Assembly (NCBI GenBank): GCA_021613335.1
Contig: JAJTWR010000454.1
Coordinates: 260,001-324,000 of the forward strand
Length of the DNA: 64,000 bases
DNA from: Whitmania pigra
Lineage: Eukaryota > Annelida > Clitellata > Hirudinida > Haemopidae
Direction of reading: 5' to 3'
The notes under the pieces were generated by a model, which worked only from the letters and a program-made list of their open reading frames with translations, was not told the DNA's origin and searched no databases. The translations under genes were made by a program, and so were the position numbers. Positions 24,115 through 37,400 of this stretch are shown in pieces. Each line of letters begins with the position of its first letter. Within the stretch, counting starts at the first letter, position 1.

Positions 24115-26298
24115 ATGGCCAGAGATATAAGCCGTTCTCCGAGAAAAGGTAGGAATTAATTTTTTAAATTTTAGTTTGCATATGTTGAACTAGGTGTTTA
24201 ATCGCATGTATTTTATTCAAAGTTGTCTAGAAACAATGTTTAATCGTTTTCAGAATGATTTTTTGCTTAAAACCAATACATAAATTTAAAAATTAGAGCT
24301 GTTTTATTTATTTGTCTTTGTTAAGGTTACTTTTTGGAGCAGGTGGAATCTGGTGGAAAATTATTGATTGCATTAAAATTATGGTGATTATATTGATCTA
24401 AAACGATGAACTTCACTCTCTTCGTTGTAGCCATTCATTTCTTAGTTTCATATATCATGCTTTATAAGACCACATAAAAGTATGAGACTTTATTAAATAA
24501 ATTGGGTAAATATATTTGAGATGCCAAAAAGCGTCACAGGTCCAGATCTCGATCCAGATCAAGAGGCAGGGACAGAGATCAGGAGAGGAAGAGGAGGCGT
24601 AAGTATCTTATTAAATGGGTTGAATGTGCCTACTCACTAATGTTTGTTTCCAGCATATAATGTCAAAAACTTTGTAGCTATTGTTTTAATGTGTTTTTTG
24701 AGGAATTACACATTATAAATATACTCTATCTTATGTTGTCAACAGAATCATTATTGTGTAAAGGAATTTTACCTTTTGTGACTAAATGTTAGATTAACTA
24801 CATATTCTTGTTTTTAATTAAATGAGCATTTGATTTCATCTTATCTTATTGTTTCTGATGTAGTTGTATCGTATGTTTGCTACCTCTGTTGAAATTGCTG
24901 ATAAAGCTTCAGTTAAACTTTAGCAATTTATTGAGATTCTAACTTCAGGACAAACACTGTTTGTCTTTTTATAGGTCTTGACAGAACTAGGTCAAGATCA
25001 AAGTCAAGGTCTCCAAGACATAGGAGGAGAGGTGACTCAGCTTCTAGGGGTCACAGGTCACAGAGGGATCATAACTCAAGGAGGAGGAGTAGGTCTCGGT
25101 CAGTACAGCATTTTAACATTAAGATAATTATTAAAGTAATTTAACCATTACTTTCAATTATTAGAACCTTTTATGAACTTATTTCAGTTTAAGCTAATGT
25201 TATGCATTTTCTATTACTTAACCTAAGAATTTCATTACTTTAACCGTGAATCTACTAATGATAATTGCAAGCTGCAACCTATCCCTTTTAACAGTTATTA
25301 ATACGAATAATTAATTAATTGATTCAGATCAACAATTAATAAGCTGTAATAAATTATAAATTTAAAACGCTTATTTTGCAGTTCCAAGGACGACGACGTT
25401 GTGTTCGTTTGCGAGCAGAGACCCGGTGAAACGACTGTTCCTGTCAGCACATCCGTCAACAATCGTCAGTTCAGTTCTCCCATTTATTCAATTTTTGCTA
25501 ATTATTATGAATATGAATGTGAATTAATGTAATTAATTAAATTATGTTAAATATTAAGACATAAAAATAATAAAATGTTTGGTTAATGGAATCGTGAAGT
25601 GAGGTAATATCAATTGATTATTTAACAACACAATGTTATGAAACAACACAATAATAATATTATGCAATTGTTTATTTTCTTACAGCTGTTGATCTAACAG
25701 AAAAAGTAGTTGAACCTGCTAATGAGGACGACATGATGATGAAGAAGTTGATGGGCTTTGGATCCTTCGAGACCACCAAGGTTGGAAGTTAGGAAAATGG
25801 GCCGACGAGTGTAACGATTTGTAAAATGATTAGCTAATCATTGTTGCTACGGTGATGGTGAATTTGTAAATATATTGTTATTGATCACAAAGTCGATGGT
25901 ATGGCTGTTAAAAATAATCAATTTTACTTATCCATTCACTGTAAGACCTGGAGTTTATGTTGTCTTTAAAAAAATTAAATTTAAGCTTTAATTAATAATT
26001 TATTATTATGCTTAAATTATGCTTGATTTTATGTTAATTAGGGTAAGAAGGTGGATGGCAATGACCAAGGAACGTCGAGGATCAATGTCAAGAGAAAGTA
26101 CAGGTAGGAAGATTAATGAAATTATTGATTAGGCACAACTGAAGTTCTAAACTTTTAAAAATAAAATGATCCTACGTCAAGCTTTAATTAATTATGATCC
26201 TGGTGATATTAAATTAACATATTTGTTAAACCATTATTTGCAGGCAATACATGAATCGTGTAGGAGGGTTCAACAGGCCACTGGATCCAGTGCATTAA
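24115..26298 (+). CDS. SNRNP27: U4/U6.U5 tri-snRNP 27 kDa protein
   Basis: Component of the spliceosomal tri-snRNP in the nucleus; related proteins influence 5' splice-site choice. Exons 24115-24148, 24521-24598, 24975-25098, 25382-25464, 25686-25780, 26042-26103 and 26244-26298 sum to 531 bases, giving 176 residues in perfect phase. The N-terminal part is an Arg/Ser-rich domain. The C-terminus holds the family signature: KKLMGFGSFETTKGKKVDG, then RKYRQYMNR and GGFNRPLDP before the stop. The human protein is about 155 residues, so length fits. The exon 2 acceptor (24519-24520) has a weak pyrimidine tract and was chosen because it keeps the RS frame. Immediately follows the hnRNP pair on the same strand. 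Confidence 0.9.
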
Positions 26299-28175
26299 TG
26301 TCAAACAGCCTTTCATTGGTTCAACATCGACCTCATTACTGTTAATATTTGCATGATTAAATTTAATTTAGCACAGACTATTCTTTGAGTTTAAAGAGAA
26401 CATTAATGGAATTAATTTGGAACTCAAATTATAACAAGTTCTTGCTATAACTTGTCGTCGACAGAACTAATTTGTGGGGTTTAATCCATGCGGAGCAAAG
26501 ATGTGTCCGATTGTCAGAAAGACATTGTCAATGTTTTCATGCAATTATTTGAATACTGGAATGTTAGTTAAATAATTAACTTGGTTCTCGGTTGATCGAA
26601 CGAAAGTGAAAGACAAATCTTTTGGAGTTCATAAATGCTTTAATGTAAATGTGTCCTGCAAAATATTTTATAATTTATGCATGAAACCGTTTCTTTGCTG
26701 CAGTGAGCAAAATTATTGTGACAATTATGCCAGTTGTTAACTAAGCAAAACTGATACTAAGACTGGGGACAATGTGCATTCAAGACAATGTCTTCTAATC
26801 AGGCCCGGGATGCAACAGCGATTCAAATCTGCGCCAATCAAATGACATTTGATCATTTTAAGTATGATCCTAAGACAACTTCTAAAATATAAATTTTATT
26901 GCTAAATAATTGTTTCATTTTATTCATCCAAACATCTGTAAAGCCAACTTATCCAACAAGTTATAGATTCTCTCTAAATATCTTTAACTTATCCGAAACA
27001 TTATCATTAGTTCATTAATGAATTTGTGAATCTTTTTTTGGTGTGATTTTTTTTTGGCTATTTGAATATAGTTTTTTGAAAATAAACGAATTCAAACCTG
27101 AAAAAAAAAATTATGGTTCTTATCTGATCCAATTTAGAGAAAATGTGAATTAATCTCTCTTTAAAGCAAGAAAATACGATTTATTTAAGTATGAATGTTA
27201 CTGAGTGCTAATGGCAGGGGACAAAAGTTCTTTATGTCACAGGCGATAGTGCAGCTTAAACGAAATTAAACAATGGCTCTCACGTGTGACTGGCGTGATA
27301 AATGCTTTCAGGATATAAAATATGCGGTCGATATTGGGATGGTCAGGATGTGCATTGACGAATGACTAGTTGTTTATGATGACACCGATATTATTAAACT
27401 GTCATTTTCATTTACAGATAATCCATTATCCTTTCTATATCCCTTGGACAAAAAATATTACTTGTTCCTTAATATCAACAATATCGAGAGATTTTTTTTC
27501 ATTCTTTCCTCAGATCAACATAAGCTAACAAGATAATAAAATTAATTTTCTAAATAACATAATCATAAATTTTAAATGTGTATTATTAATACGCAGACAT
27601 TAAAGTTTATTCGGTGTTAGTACGCAATTAGTGCAATAATAAGAAAACCAGAACGTGACATTTGTAAAGAAATTACTTCATTAAAAAATGAATTATTTGA
27701 AACTTAGTTCAGATTTTCGGGATATTTACACCTTTCATCGAATTCATCATTACATTGGAAAGCATTGCCCAGGTTTTTCCAAAAATACTCTCCTGCATTG
27801 ATTGGTGACAATTGAATTACTTCGTCCAATTATAACAACAAATTACCTGAAGCTATAAATACTTACACATAACCATTGTGTAGCTCAGAGCAATACTAAT
27901 AACGGACAGCGACCTTACGAAAAAATTCTTACTTATTTAGACTTTCTTTGGGCTGTGACTTTAATTTTTATTTCAACTTTCGAAATAAATTTCAATCTCC
28001 TCTATATGTTTGTACAGAATACCATTCTAGCATTTAATGTAGCAAATACTGATAATGATAGTGTAGCTTAAACGATAATGAGTGAATTGGCAACAGTTTA
28101 AAAAAGGTTTAAATTAAATATTAGTAAACATTAAGTGTATAATGCGCAACTGTTTTACGAAACAATTTTCTCAGT
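26299..28175. other. SNRNP27 3' side and intergenic DNA
   Basis: No coding exon seen in 1.9 kb. An AATAAA at 27081 is followed about 15 bases later by a ten-base A run (27101-27110). That would be a long 3' UTR for SNRNP27, or it may be a chance or retroposed A-tail. Confidence 0.4.
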
Positions 28176-30666
28176 ATGTCTGATGAACTGAAGCCTTATA
28201 AGGTGAGACGTATTTTAAATTTAATTTATAAGTTACATTTATGGCTAACTGGACAAATGTATATTTGTAGTTAAGCATAATTCATACCGATTAGGGCACT
28301 TATAATAAATTCATGACAATTTACAAATACAAATATAAAGAAGTAATTCACGAATGCAATAACTTAAGAATTTAATTAAAATCCATATTTTTAGGAGAAT
28401 GATCTTCATTCTTTGGAAGGCTTATCCTTTTCTGGAACCTTTCATCCAGATTACTTCCGCGTATTTCGAAATGGACTCGTCAAAGCATTTAATCCTTTGG
28501 AGCAGCTTTTCCACCAGAACAGTAACTTCAAATTATTCCGTCCTGCTTCGGGTCCATCCTCTCGAGGCAAACCCAGTGATGGCACGAGTTCGCAGCACAA
28601 CAGAAATACGTTGACATCCGAATATCCGAAACTACAAAGATATGTCTGTGATGGAGACACGGTGAAACCTTTACAGACGCTCCACACTCAAAATGTGGAA
28701 CGCCCTCAAGTCCAAAACATCGAAAACGGTCTGAAAAGGAAGAGATCGTCTGTTCCGCAAAACTCGGAACCAAACTCGTTTCGTCAGGGTAGGAAGTGCC
28801 TGGAATTATTGAAAAAGAAAAGCACCATTGCGATAATTGGAGCCGTTCTCTTGTTTCTATTAATTGCGGCAGTTGCAGTCGGAGTCGGCATTTACTTTGG
28901 AGGTGAGCTCAAAATAGGATTTAATCCGAGGGGCGTTCGTATTTTGAGACGATTTCAAAACAGTGATTCGTTTTCAACAGTGTTTATATGAAAAGACTGT
29001 CACGATTCAATATAACGAGAGGCCTAAGTTTTATAACATTTCCCTTGTAAAGTGAAAACTTTTAAATAACTTGATAACGTGAAAACATACGGTCCTTAAA
29101 AACAAATTAACATCATATTGGAAATAATGTATAAAAATGGAATAATATGGTAATTATTATTGATATAATCTTAAAAGTAATAATTGATTATTCAGTTAGC
29201 CAAGAAATTAAATAACATACAGAATATCTATTATCGGCAAATTAATTTTCACTTTGATTCAATTTTATTTCTATATTTGAACTTTATTTATGTCATTCGA
29301 ACATGTCCAACCAATTTCACAAGATTAACAACTAGTCATTAGTTCAACCACTCCATTCATGATCCATAACAAATGCTTGATCTAATTATGGCTATTTTTG
29401 AAGTTTTTATCACGCAATATTGTATCGTAATCTGACAATGTGAAACTATTGAATTATGACATACTTATATCTTGTATTATTTTACATTAATATTATTTGT
29501 GGAACTGCTTCATTATTCAAAAAACAAGGCGCACATACTTGGGAAATCAATCTCGTGAAATTTAAATAAAAATCAATTACTAATATTATTATAAATATTG
29601 TAGAAATAATATAAGTATTGTAAAACGTATTGTATTTAGTAATAAAAATAGATATGTTAGTAATACACTATTAAACGTTGTTCATGGTCCATAAAGTATT
29701 TGCTATTTGAATGTCGGCCGTTCTTCAAAGGTTACCATTTCTCGGCTTGTTGGTTATATTCAACATTTTAATACATTCAACATTAAAAAAGATGAGATAA
29801 TTTATAAAATAGAATTACAATTTCACCTCATGAATGTAAACAGCTCGTTTTTGAATTAAATTAATGCAATTGTTGGACATTTCAAATGGAATAAGTTCTT
29901 GATATTTCTCTCTTTCAAACCAGTCATAAATCAGTCACATTTTCTTTAATAGGATGCCACCTTTAAAGCGAAACTCAAGGTTGATGTTTACGTGAGCAAA
30001 TGCTCGGTATTTAGACTTCATGGAGTCACTTTTCTTGGCAAACATTGATAATCTCCTGCCTTTTCTATTAGGCCTTCTCTCATTCTCGTATCACTTGCGG
30101 GTTCATAAATCCTTAATCGAGTTGATTTACAGTCATTTCTCCATATTATGCCATTTGTCTAGCTATTCATTTGAAGCATTATTTACCTACTCGAATAATA
30201 TTGGCCTCTTTTTTCCAGTCACGAATAAATCTCACGACAAGACGTCGACCGCTTGGCAGAACAGCACCTATCAACCAAGCTTATTTACTACAAACACAAG
30301 TAATTCTTAATGCCTATTATTTAGCTCATTTTAAAAATTTGCCCTATGATAATGAAATTAGAATGAAATATTATAATTAATTATGCTAAAGTGCCTCTAA
30401 TTTTTACAAATGGGGAAAATAGAAAATGTTGCAGTTTGTTAGATCATCGGCAAGACTGTTAATAAATACCAAGTCATTTTTATCCAGCATCCCAGTTCAG
30501 TAATGTATTCGTAAACCACACGGACTACTCGTTTAGCCATTCCATCTCTACCATCTCCCAGCATTCCACCGCAACGGCCAATGGAACCGATCCTGGTCAG
30601 ACTGGTCAGACCTCTGGTCAGACTAATCAAGCCACCACTACTACTCAAATAACGTCATCAAGTTAA
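28176..30666 (+). CDS. Unrecognised type II single-pass membrane protein
   Basis: Exons 28176-28202, 28395-28902, 30219-30299 and 30488-30666 sum to 795 bases, giving 264 residues in complete phase. There is no signal peptide. Residues 1-150 are hydrophilic, with basic patches (GLKRKRSS). A Lys-rich flank (LLKKK) precedes one strongly hydrophobic helix at about residues 153-177, ending in YFG. The basic N-side flank and lack of a leader imply a cytoplasmic N-terminus. The roughly 85-residue C-terminal part is Ser/Thr/Gln-rich with three N-glycosylation sequons (NST, NHT, NGT) and short GQT repeats, so it looks like a glycosylated extracellular stalk with no globular domain. I recognise no family; sarcoglycans share only the topology. 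All four exons have good splice sites, so the gene is likely real. Confidence 0.65.
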
Positions 30667-31895
30667 GAAGTTCTCATCATTACTTAATCACTGACATCAA
30701 GTCCAGCCCAGTCCACAAGTCACAAGTAATTGGTGATGGATTGATGTACATCCATTTAGCGGAAATAGCTTTTAATGAAGACGGATTCTTCCACCTCTTG
30801 AAAACTCAAACCTGAGCCACCACAGAATTTGGAATCAGGATGTCCAGAAAAGAGTCGTTTTTGCCCCAGCTCTGTTATTAATCCTTCCTTAATTGTTAAA
30901 TTAAAAATGCGTTGTCATTTAATATCGAAACTCGACGGACTATTAGTTATTACCTTTTAACTTAGGTGGGGCTAATCTTCACTTAGTAACATTCCAATTT
31001 CATTTGAGGTTGTTGTGTCAATTCGCATAAAATGATCGATCTTAGATGAAACATTACATCCAGCTCAACGAGCACATTGTTGTGCAATGTTTGAATATTT
31101 ATTCTGTTCATGCAAAATCAAAAAGCCTAATACGATCACTCCCCGTTTTTTGTCGTCAAGCAACAGGTTAGCATTCCTTTAAAAATGTTCAAAAACCCAG
31201 GTAAAATACATTTATGATGCACATTTATTCGGAAATCAAACAAATCTAAGAATTCTGAAAGTCATCACCTTTCGTCAAAGCTATTAACCCGCCTACGATG
31301 GCAACAAATCAAATAGCGTAAACCAAAGCGACGTTTGTTAAGTCATAGATCAAGTACGTCTTTTTAAGCAAGTCGTTAAACTTGGGATAACTTCTGTGAG
31401 ATAACTTCTCTTAACTAAAAATGTAAAAAATAAATAAATAATTTGTCTAAAATGAAATTGATAACAGTTGATTGGTTGATTAATCTGCACAGCACAGACA
31501 AATATGTAAGCTTAAATAACTCATAATTTCATTAAATTACTTTTGTTGTCCTTTGAGAAATAAAATTAATTCATCGACAATTAATTAATGACCTAGCTTT
31601 GGATGTAATTCTCAGACACCAAATAACCTAAACTAAAGATAGCCAAATTATACCTCTCGAGTGTGACGCAATGTAACTTCTAAACTTTCAGTCTGATTAT
31701 TGTTCAGGTCAACATGAACATGTGTATTAATGTTTATTATTATGTAATTAAGTTTAAAATCTTTAGTGAGTAAAGTACGTTGAATGTCGACCTAAGTTTA
31801 GTAATTTTTCTCACTAAACAACATCATAAATGGTAATTATACGTAGAGAATTTGAGAAATTTTAGAATATTTGTAAAGTAAACTACACATGCAAT

Positions 31896-32698
31896 TAACA
31901 TAACATAACATAACAATTATTTATAGTGGTTAAGAAGACCTGGATCTGTGTAATAACCACTCTTTTTAGTCCTAATATCCGAATTTACTTAAGTAAATTT
32001 TGAATTTATCTATTGTGTCAGCATGGATGGTTTCCTTATCTAGTTTATTCCATAAGGAAACCACCCTTGAACTGAAATAATTGTTTTTCAAGTTTCCCGA
32101 AGCCTTCCTATATAATTTACAATCGTGCCCTCTAGTAGAAACACTTTTTGTGGCTTCGAAAAACTGTTCAGACAAAAGGCCTTCCCTTCCCGATAAAATT
32201 TTGAATGCCTCGATGAGGTCCCCTCTATTTCTTCTCTTTTCCAGAGTCGTTAATTTACATCTATTTAATCTTTCCTCATAACTCAGCTTTCCAAAACCTT
32301 CTATCATCCTGGTTGCCCTTCTTTGTACTCTTTCCAACACTTCTACATCCTTTCTCAAATGAGGGTTCCACACTTGCACACAGTACTCAAGGTGTGGCCT
32401 TACTAATGCCTTATACAATCTCAGTATTACATCCTTGTTCCTACTCACTACTGTTTTCTTTATCATTCCAAGTACTCTGTTTGCTTTTTTAGCAACTTCC
32501 ATGCACTGTAGAGATGCTTTTCCATTGTTCTGCATTATTACCCCCAGATCTCTTTCATGATTTGACTGCTTCAGAACGCTTCCTCCAAATGCATATTCGA
32601 CTTTCGTGTTTTTGCATCCCATATGCATAATGGAGCATTTGCTTACGTTGAAAAGCATCTGCCAATCATTAAAAAGCATCTGCCAATCAATTAAATAC
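31896..32698 (-). mobile_element. 5'-truncated non-LTR retrotransposon (CR1/L2-like), 3' end
   Basis: The minus-strand ORF ending at 31972 encodes the last part of a LINE reverse-transcriptase protein. It has the thumb region KALVRPHLEYCVQVWNPH, then RVQRRATRMI, LEKRRNRGDLIEAFKIL and a terminal SLWNKL segment, all typical of CR1/L2/Rex-like elements. Catalytic palm motifs are absent, so the copy is truncated at its 5' side, as usual for such insertions. After the stop there is a short 3' UTR and then four units of a TTATG-type pentamer at 31896-31914, like the microsatellite tails of L2-class LINEs. The 5' edge shows an 18-base direct repeat (32651-32668 and 32672-32689). The roughly 220-codon frame is intact, which suggests a young insertion. 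Confidence 0.85.
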
Positions 32699-33282
32699 AA
32701 AACTGGTGTCCTGTAAAGGTGTCTGCGGGAATTCTTTTAACAGCTTTTATAAAAATTCTGCCCACCAACAGTTGCTTCGCAAATAATAATAGTAAGAATA
32801 AACAATAAGTGTCCTAGGAACTGCGTAGATTTTGAACTTCCTCGTTCTTAGGTCTAAAAAGAATAAAATTGACACTTTCAAATCGATATGTTATAATAAT
32901 AGCAAATACAATATGAATTAATGAAATCTTATTTTATCGAATAAACTGGATTGAATAATAATGTTATTTTTAAATATTGAATGGGATAATACATCTTAAA
33001 GGTAGCCAGACTACTGCTTAAATGGCGATAGCTCACATGGCAGTTGCGCACATTACAATGTTCCTCCTCCTAGTGGGACTTGTTCAAATATATTATTTGT
33101 AAAGGTTCATTAATTATTTTTATTTAATTATATATTTGTCCTATATCATTTTTGTTTAGAAATTGTTAATTTGGTTGAAGATTTACATTTAATTTCTTTA
33201 TTTGTAATTATTTCAAGAGAGGTTTGAACCCGTAAATCTAGGAAGTGATATTTAAAAAATTTGAGTGTACGTAAATGTCGTT

Positions 33283-33413
33283 TGCGCAAGAGTCTATGTA
33301 GGCAACTGTCAGTGTGAGCAATTGCCCATGTGCGCAATAATCTAGGTGAGCAACAGTCTATGTTCCATGTAAGCAACCACCACGTGAGCTATAGTCATTT
33401 GAGCAAAAGTCGG
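33283..33413. repeat. Degenerate minisatellite, about 15-17 bp unit
   Basis: About eight or nine imperfect units resembling GTGAGCAA-n-AGTCTAT in tandem, with substitutions and length changes. No coding potential is apparent. Confidence 0.6.
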
Positions 33414-34429
33414 TGAACCCATTTAAACAATTGTGCCGCACAAAACGCCAAGAGCGTGGGTGTTGGCGCAAAACAAAACAACTATACGACTGATTAGGAT
33501 ACATTAATCATTCGAAAGATCGGCTAAAATACAAATGCTTAGTTAACTTCTATTTAAGATTACACAAAATTTCTTTAAAAAATAAATTTATTTGAAATAT
33601 GAGTTAGCCGTTGCATTGCCAATAATTAAGAGTATTTTGTTACTCGAATGAAAGATAAAAGCATCGAATTCTTAAAAGTCCTCTTCTTTCAGAAGCTTTT
33701 GAATTATCTAATTATTTTTAAAATCTCTAGAAGGTTTGGGTTATTTTGTTACAACTGTGGCTATTTTTGTGATATCAAAGTCGACATAGTTAATAAAGTT
33801 ATGTCATTAGGCAATAAATCCTCAATGAGAGAATGTAATAAAATAAATTCATACATAGTTAATAATATCGAATAACGATTTTATGATTCGGCATTAAAAA
33901 AAGTTTGGATGACGAAATTGAACACTTTGTTGAAAAGGATAAAGAGATAGTTTTGACATTATAATAATTTGTCGACAAACTTTACAAATTCTGATTTACA
34001 TTAAATCTTCTGAAATATTATGATGAGTTGAAAACGATTTCACATACAAAATACTATCAGAAAAGCCTTTAGAACGAATGTATTTTAATAGAAGTTTTAA
34101 TAGTTACGAATAATAATTTTGGCACACAAATTAAAGTTAACATAATGACATTCGGAATCACACTTAAAAGCTGGAAATGAATATTAATAATCTATTGTCC
34201 AAACAGAGAGATTCAAAATGGTACTGTTGTTTTCAAACGCCGAGCCTGGGTTGTTTATATTTTTTCAAAGGCGAAACGTATCATTTTTTGTCGGACACAC
34301 GAAATTATTATGTGCGAAAACTTGATTCATTTTCGAGTGTTATTAAATATTTTTTTATCAGCTTGACTTATAGACAACGATCGTAAGTAGTCAGAAAAGT
34401 TGTAAGTAATTGCGCGGAGTCGTAAAACC

Positions 34430-37400
34430 ATGAAATCCTACTCGGATAAGACACCACCGGACTCCATGAAGGCCATGAAACCCGATACCACTGCCCCAGA
34501 AGACGATGGTGATTTAGATAACGACGATATGTCAGATGGAGGTCAGTTAATAACTGCAATAAATAGTTGCTGTAATAAAATGCATCAGATCTGTTGGTCT
34601 CAGAGTTGTTACCAATTTTTATTAATGATTTGGTTAGTTAATCATTGAGATGATTATCACTATTATTACTTATCACTATTTGGGTGTTTTTCAATTTTGA
34701 TGAAGATTTGCACTGAAGAATCTATGAATAGTAACACCACAAAAGCACTTAATAGTTCCCTTAATTTTGGTCATCAACATTTATCAATCAATTATACATT
34801 TTTGAAATCATTAATTAAAGCAGCAAAATGTCATCTTGCACTAACTCATTCACAAATCCAATTAAAATGATCTAGTTAATTATTTAACTTCATGTTTTAC
34901 ATTGCTAATAGTTTGGTTAATAGAATCAATGATTTGATTCTTGATAATCTATGCTGTGCTTATGTTCTTAAACAAATATTAATCAAAGGTATTGTAGGTA
35001 TTGTTATTATTTATTTATTAATGTGCTTTTTAATAATACTACTGATAACGCATCATTCCTTTGACAACTGTGACAAATTGATACATCCTAATGAGCAATT
35101 TTTGTTATCATGCTGGATTGAGAAACCATGGATAAATTATGCTAAAATGGGATAAATTGGCTTCAATTATGATAATGAGGTTCATTAATTATTCAGAAGG
35201 AGGAACGTCGGGCTTCATCGACAAGGGACTGGGACTGGTCTCAGAAAATGATGACCATTTCAATGCGTGAGTGTCGTCTGCTTGGTTCATGTTGTCGTTG
35301 TTGATGATTAATTGAGGCAGTGATAATGATGATGATGATGATGCATTATCTACCTAATATGGGAGATACTCCTTAACAATTCAGATAATCTTATGGCAGT
35401 GGTATAATAATAATAATAATAATAATAATATTTATAAACTGATGCTTGAGCTCGTGGAGCTATACCAATTCACTTATTATTGTTATTAACTATCATTACG
35501 ATCATGATTAGTTATGATTGTATCTGGACCACAGGGATGCTTGTCTGACGAAGAGGGCCAAAAATAACAACCGAGAGAGGGAAAGAAAGGAAAAGATAAA
35601 AAACGACATGATGGAACTCAAGTCTCTCCTGCCCTCGGAAATGCAGTCGGACAAGAAACAGGTGACGATAAACATGATGACTGACGTTGTAGACTTTTGT
35701 GGTAGACGTTCGTGGTAGACATTCGTCGATGTTCACAGTGGTTTCCTCTGTGGCCTTTACTGGATAAATTTTGTGTTCTTTTACAGATTCTGTTTGTTTT
35801 AGTAAATATTAAATGATGATATTTTGCAAAAATTCAAATTTGACAAAGTAAAAATTGTTTGCTATAAAAATGGTGTTTGAAATTAATGTTTGTTTGCTAT
35901 AAAAATGGCGTTTGAAATTTTTTGTTTGTTTGTTAATGCTTCAGACCCATCATGACCTGCTCCAACTGGCCATTAGTTTCATGAGGTCTCTTCTGTACCA
36001 GTCAAACAGCTTAAAACTCAACCAAATTACATCCAATCAAAACAGTCAATCTTCAGGTGATTCTGAGATGAACAATTCTTACGATGCAAAATTAATTGCA
36101 TTTACTATTCCTGCATTGCGGAAAAAAGCCAAACGTTATTATTTAAACTCATAACTTTAAGCGTGATGGCATTATTCCAGACAGTCATTTATGACATGGA
36201 AAAATATGTTACTAATCTCAATGATTGCATTTTGTCAACTTCATATTATGAAGATGATTCTGTTTTTTTAGATTCTCAAACACAAAAGGAACTAGAGGAT
36301 TTAAGATCAGAACTGGCAAAATACAAATTATTTTTCAACAATGCAGGTTGAATTTGAGTTTTCGTTGAATTTTAATCGAACGAAATATTACGGTTTGAAA
36401 TTAAAAATTTGGTGCGAGTCTTGAATCTTCTATAATTCGAACATCGCTCATTGAATATCGGAATTTTAAATGCTTCAGTTTGTAACTGTTTCTCCATTGA
36501 CTTCAGGACTGCCTCAAGGAGTGGACTTGTCCCAAATATTAATCAACTGGAGGTTCAAAACTCCCGAAGAATTACTTTGCAATCCAGGCATCAGTTTGGA
36601 CGTCAACCTGCCCATCTTCCAGCAGCAGCAGCAACAACAACAACAGCAATTTTTCACTCAGCAACAGCCACCTCAACAACAATTCAACCAGTTCCAGTCG
36701 CAAGGAATATTCCAGAACTTGACCGGAAACCAGCAGACCCTCGCCCAGTTCACGGCCTTGACCAATCAGGGACATCAGCTGCAGCCAGCCTCCCAGCAGA
36801 TGCAACAACAAGTCGCCTTCAATCACAACCTACAGCAGATCAGCTTCGCGCAGCAGAGCTTCAGTCTCACCCAGCACACTGAGTTGCAGCAACAACAACA
36901 ACAACATCAGCAGCAGCAGCAACAACAACAACAACATCAGTTTCAACAACAACTTGGCTATGTGCAACAAAACATTCAGACGACATTTGAATTGGATGCC
37001 TTGGCAACCGCCTCGGCCGTGGAAGGCTCGACGTCGGCTTCCGACTCCTCGACTCCCGCGGTCGCTCATGTCGGTTCGATGTCGAATCAAAACTCGACAC
37101 AAGACTTTCTGCGATCGCACGAGCCGCAAGATTTTGCCACGTCGACTGCCCTTGAGGTGATTCATAACGACTCCATCCCAATGAACTCCGCAAACAATAT
37201 CTCCGATCACAGTGGATCTACTGTAACTGGTGAACATGAAAGCATCGAGGACAGTAAAACTTTGAATGTTAAAGAAAACATTCCCTCTTCCAACGAGATG
37301 CTAGGCACGGGCAGTGGGAATTGCGTCGCAAATAACGACAACGTTTCGACTTCATTCGCCGGAAAGCAAACCGTCACGTCCGGCAACAGCTTGACGGACC

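Larger units (their letters stand above)
30667..34429. other. Intergenic region with LINE fragment and minisatellite
   Basis: About 3.8 kb without a convincing host gene. It contains the LINE fragment at 31896-32698 and degenerate repeats at 33283-33413. Remaining ORFs (for example 33648-33875 and 34177-34386) are AT-rich and look random. Confidence 0.5.

Noticed and set aside
27101..27110. Processed pseudogene tail after AATAAA
   Set aside because: No retrocopied coding sequence upstream and no flanking duplication; left as a candidate poly(A) site only.
34177..34386. 69-codon ORF just before the bHLH gene
   Set aside because: AT-rich, no domain, and ends before the start codon region without a splice link.
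36830..37237. Leu-rich minus-strand ORF
   Set aside because: Antisense reading of the polyQ (CAG/CAA) tracts of the bHLH gene, which gives Leu runs.
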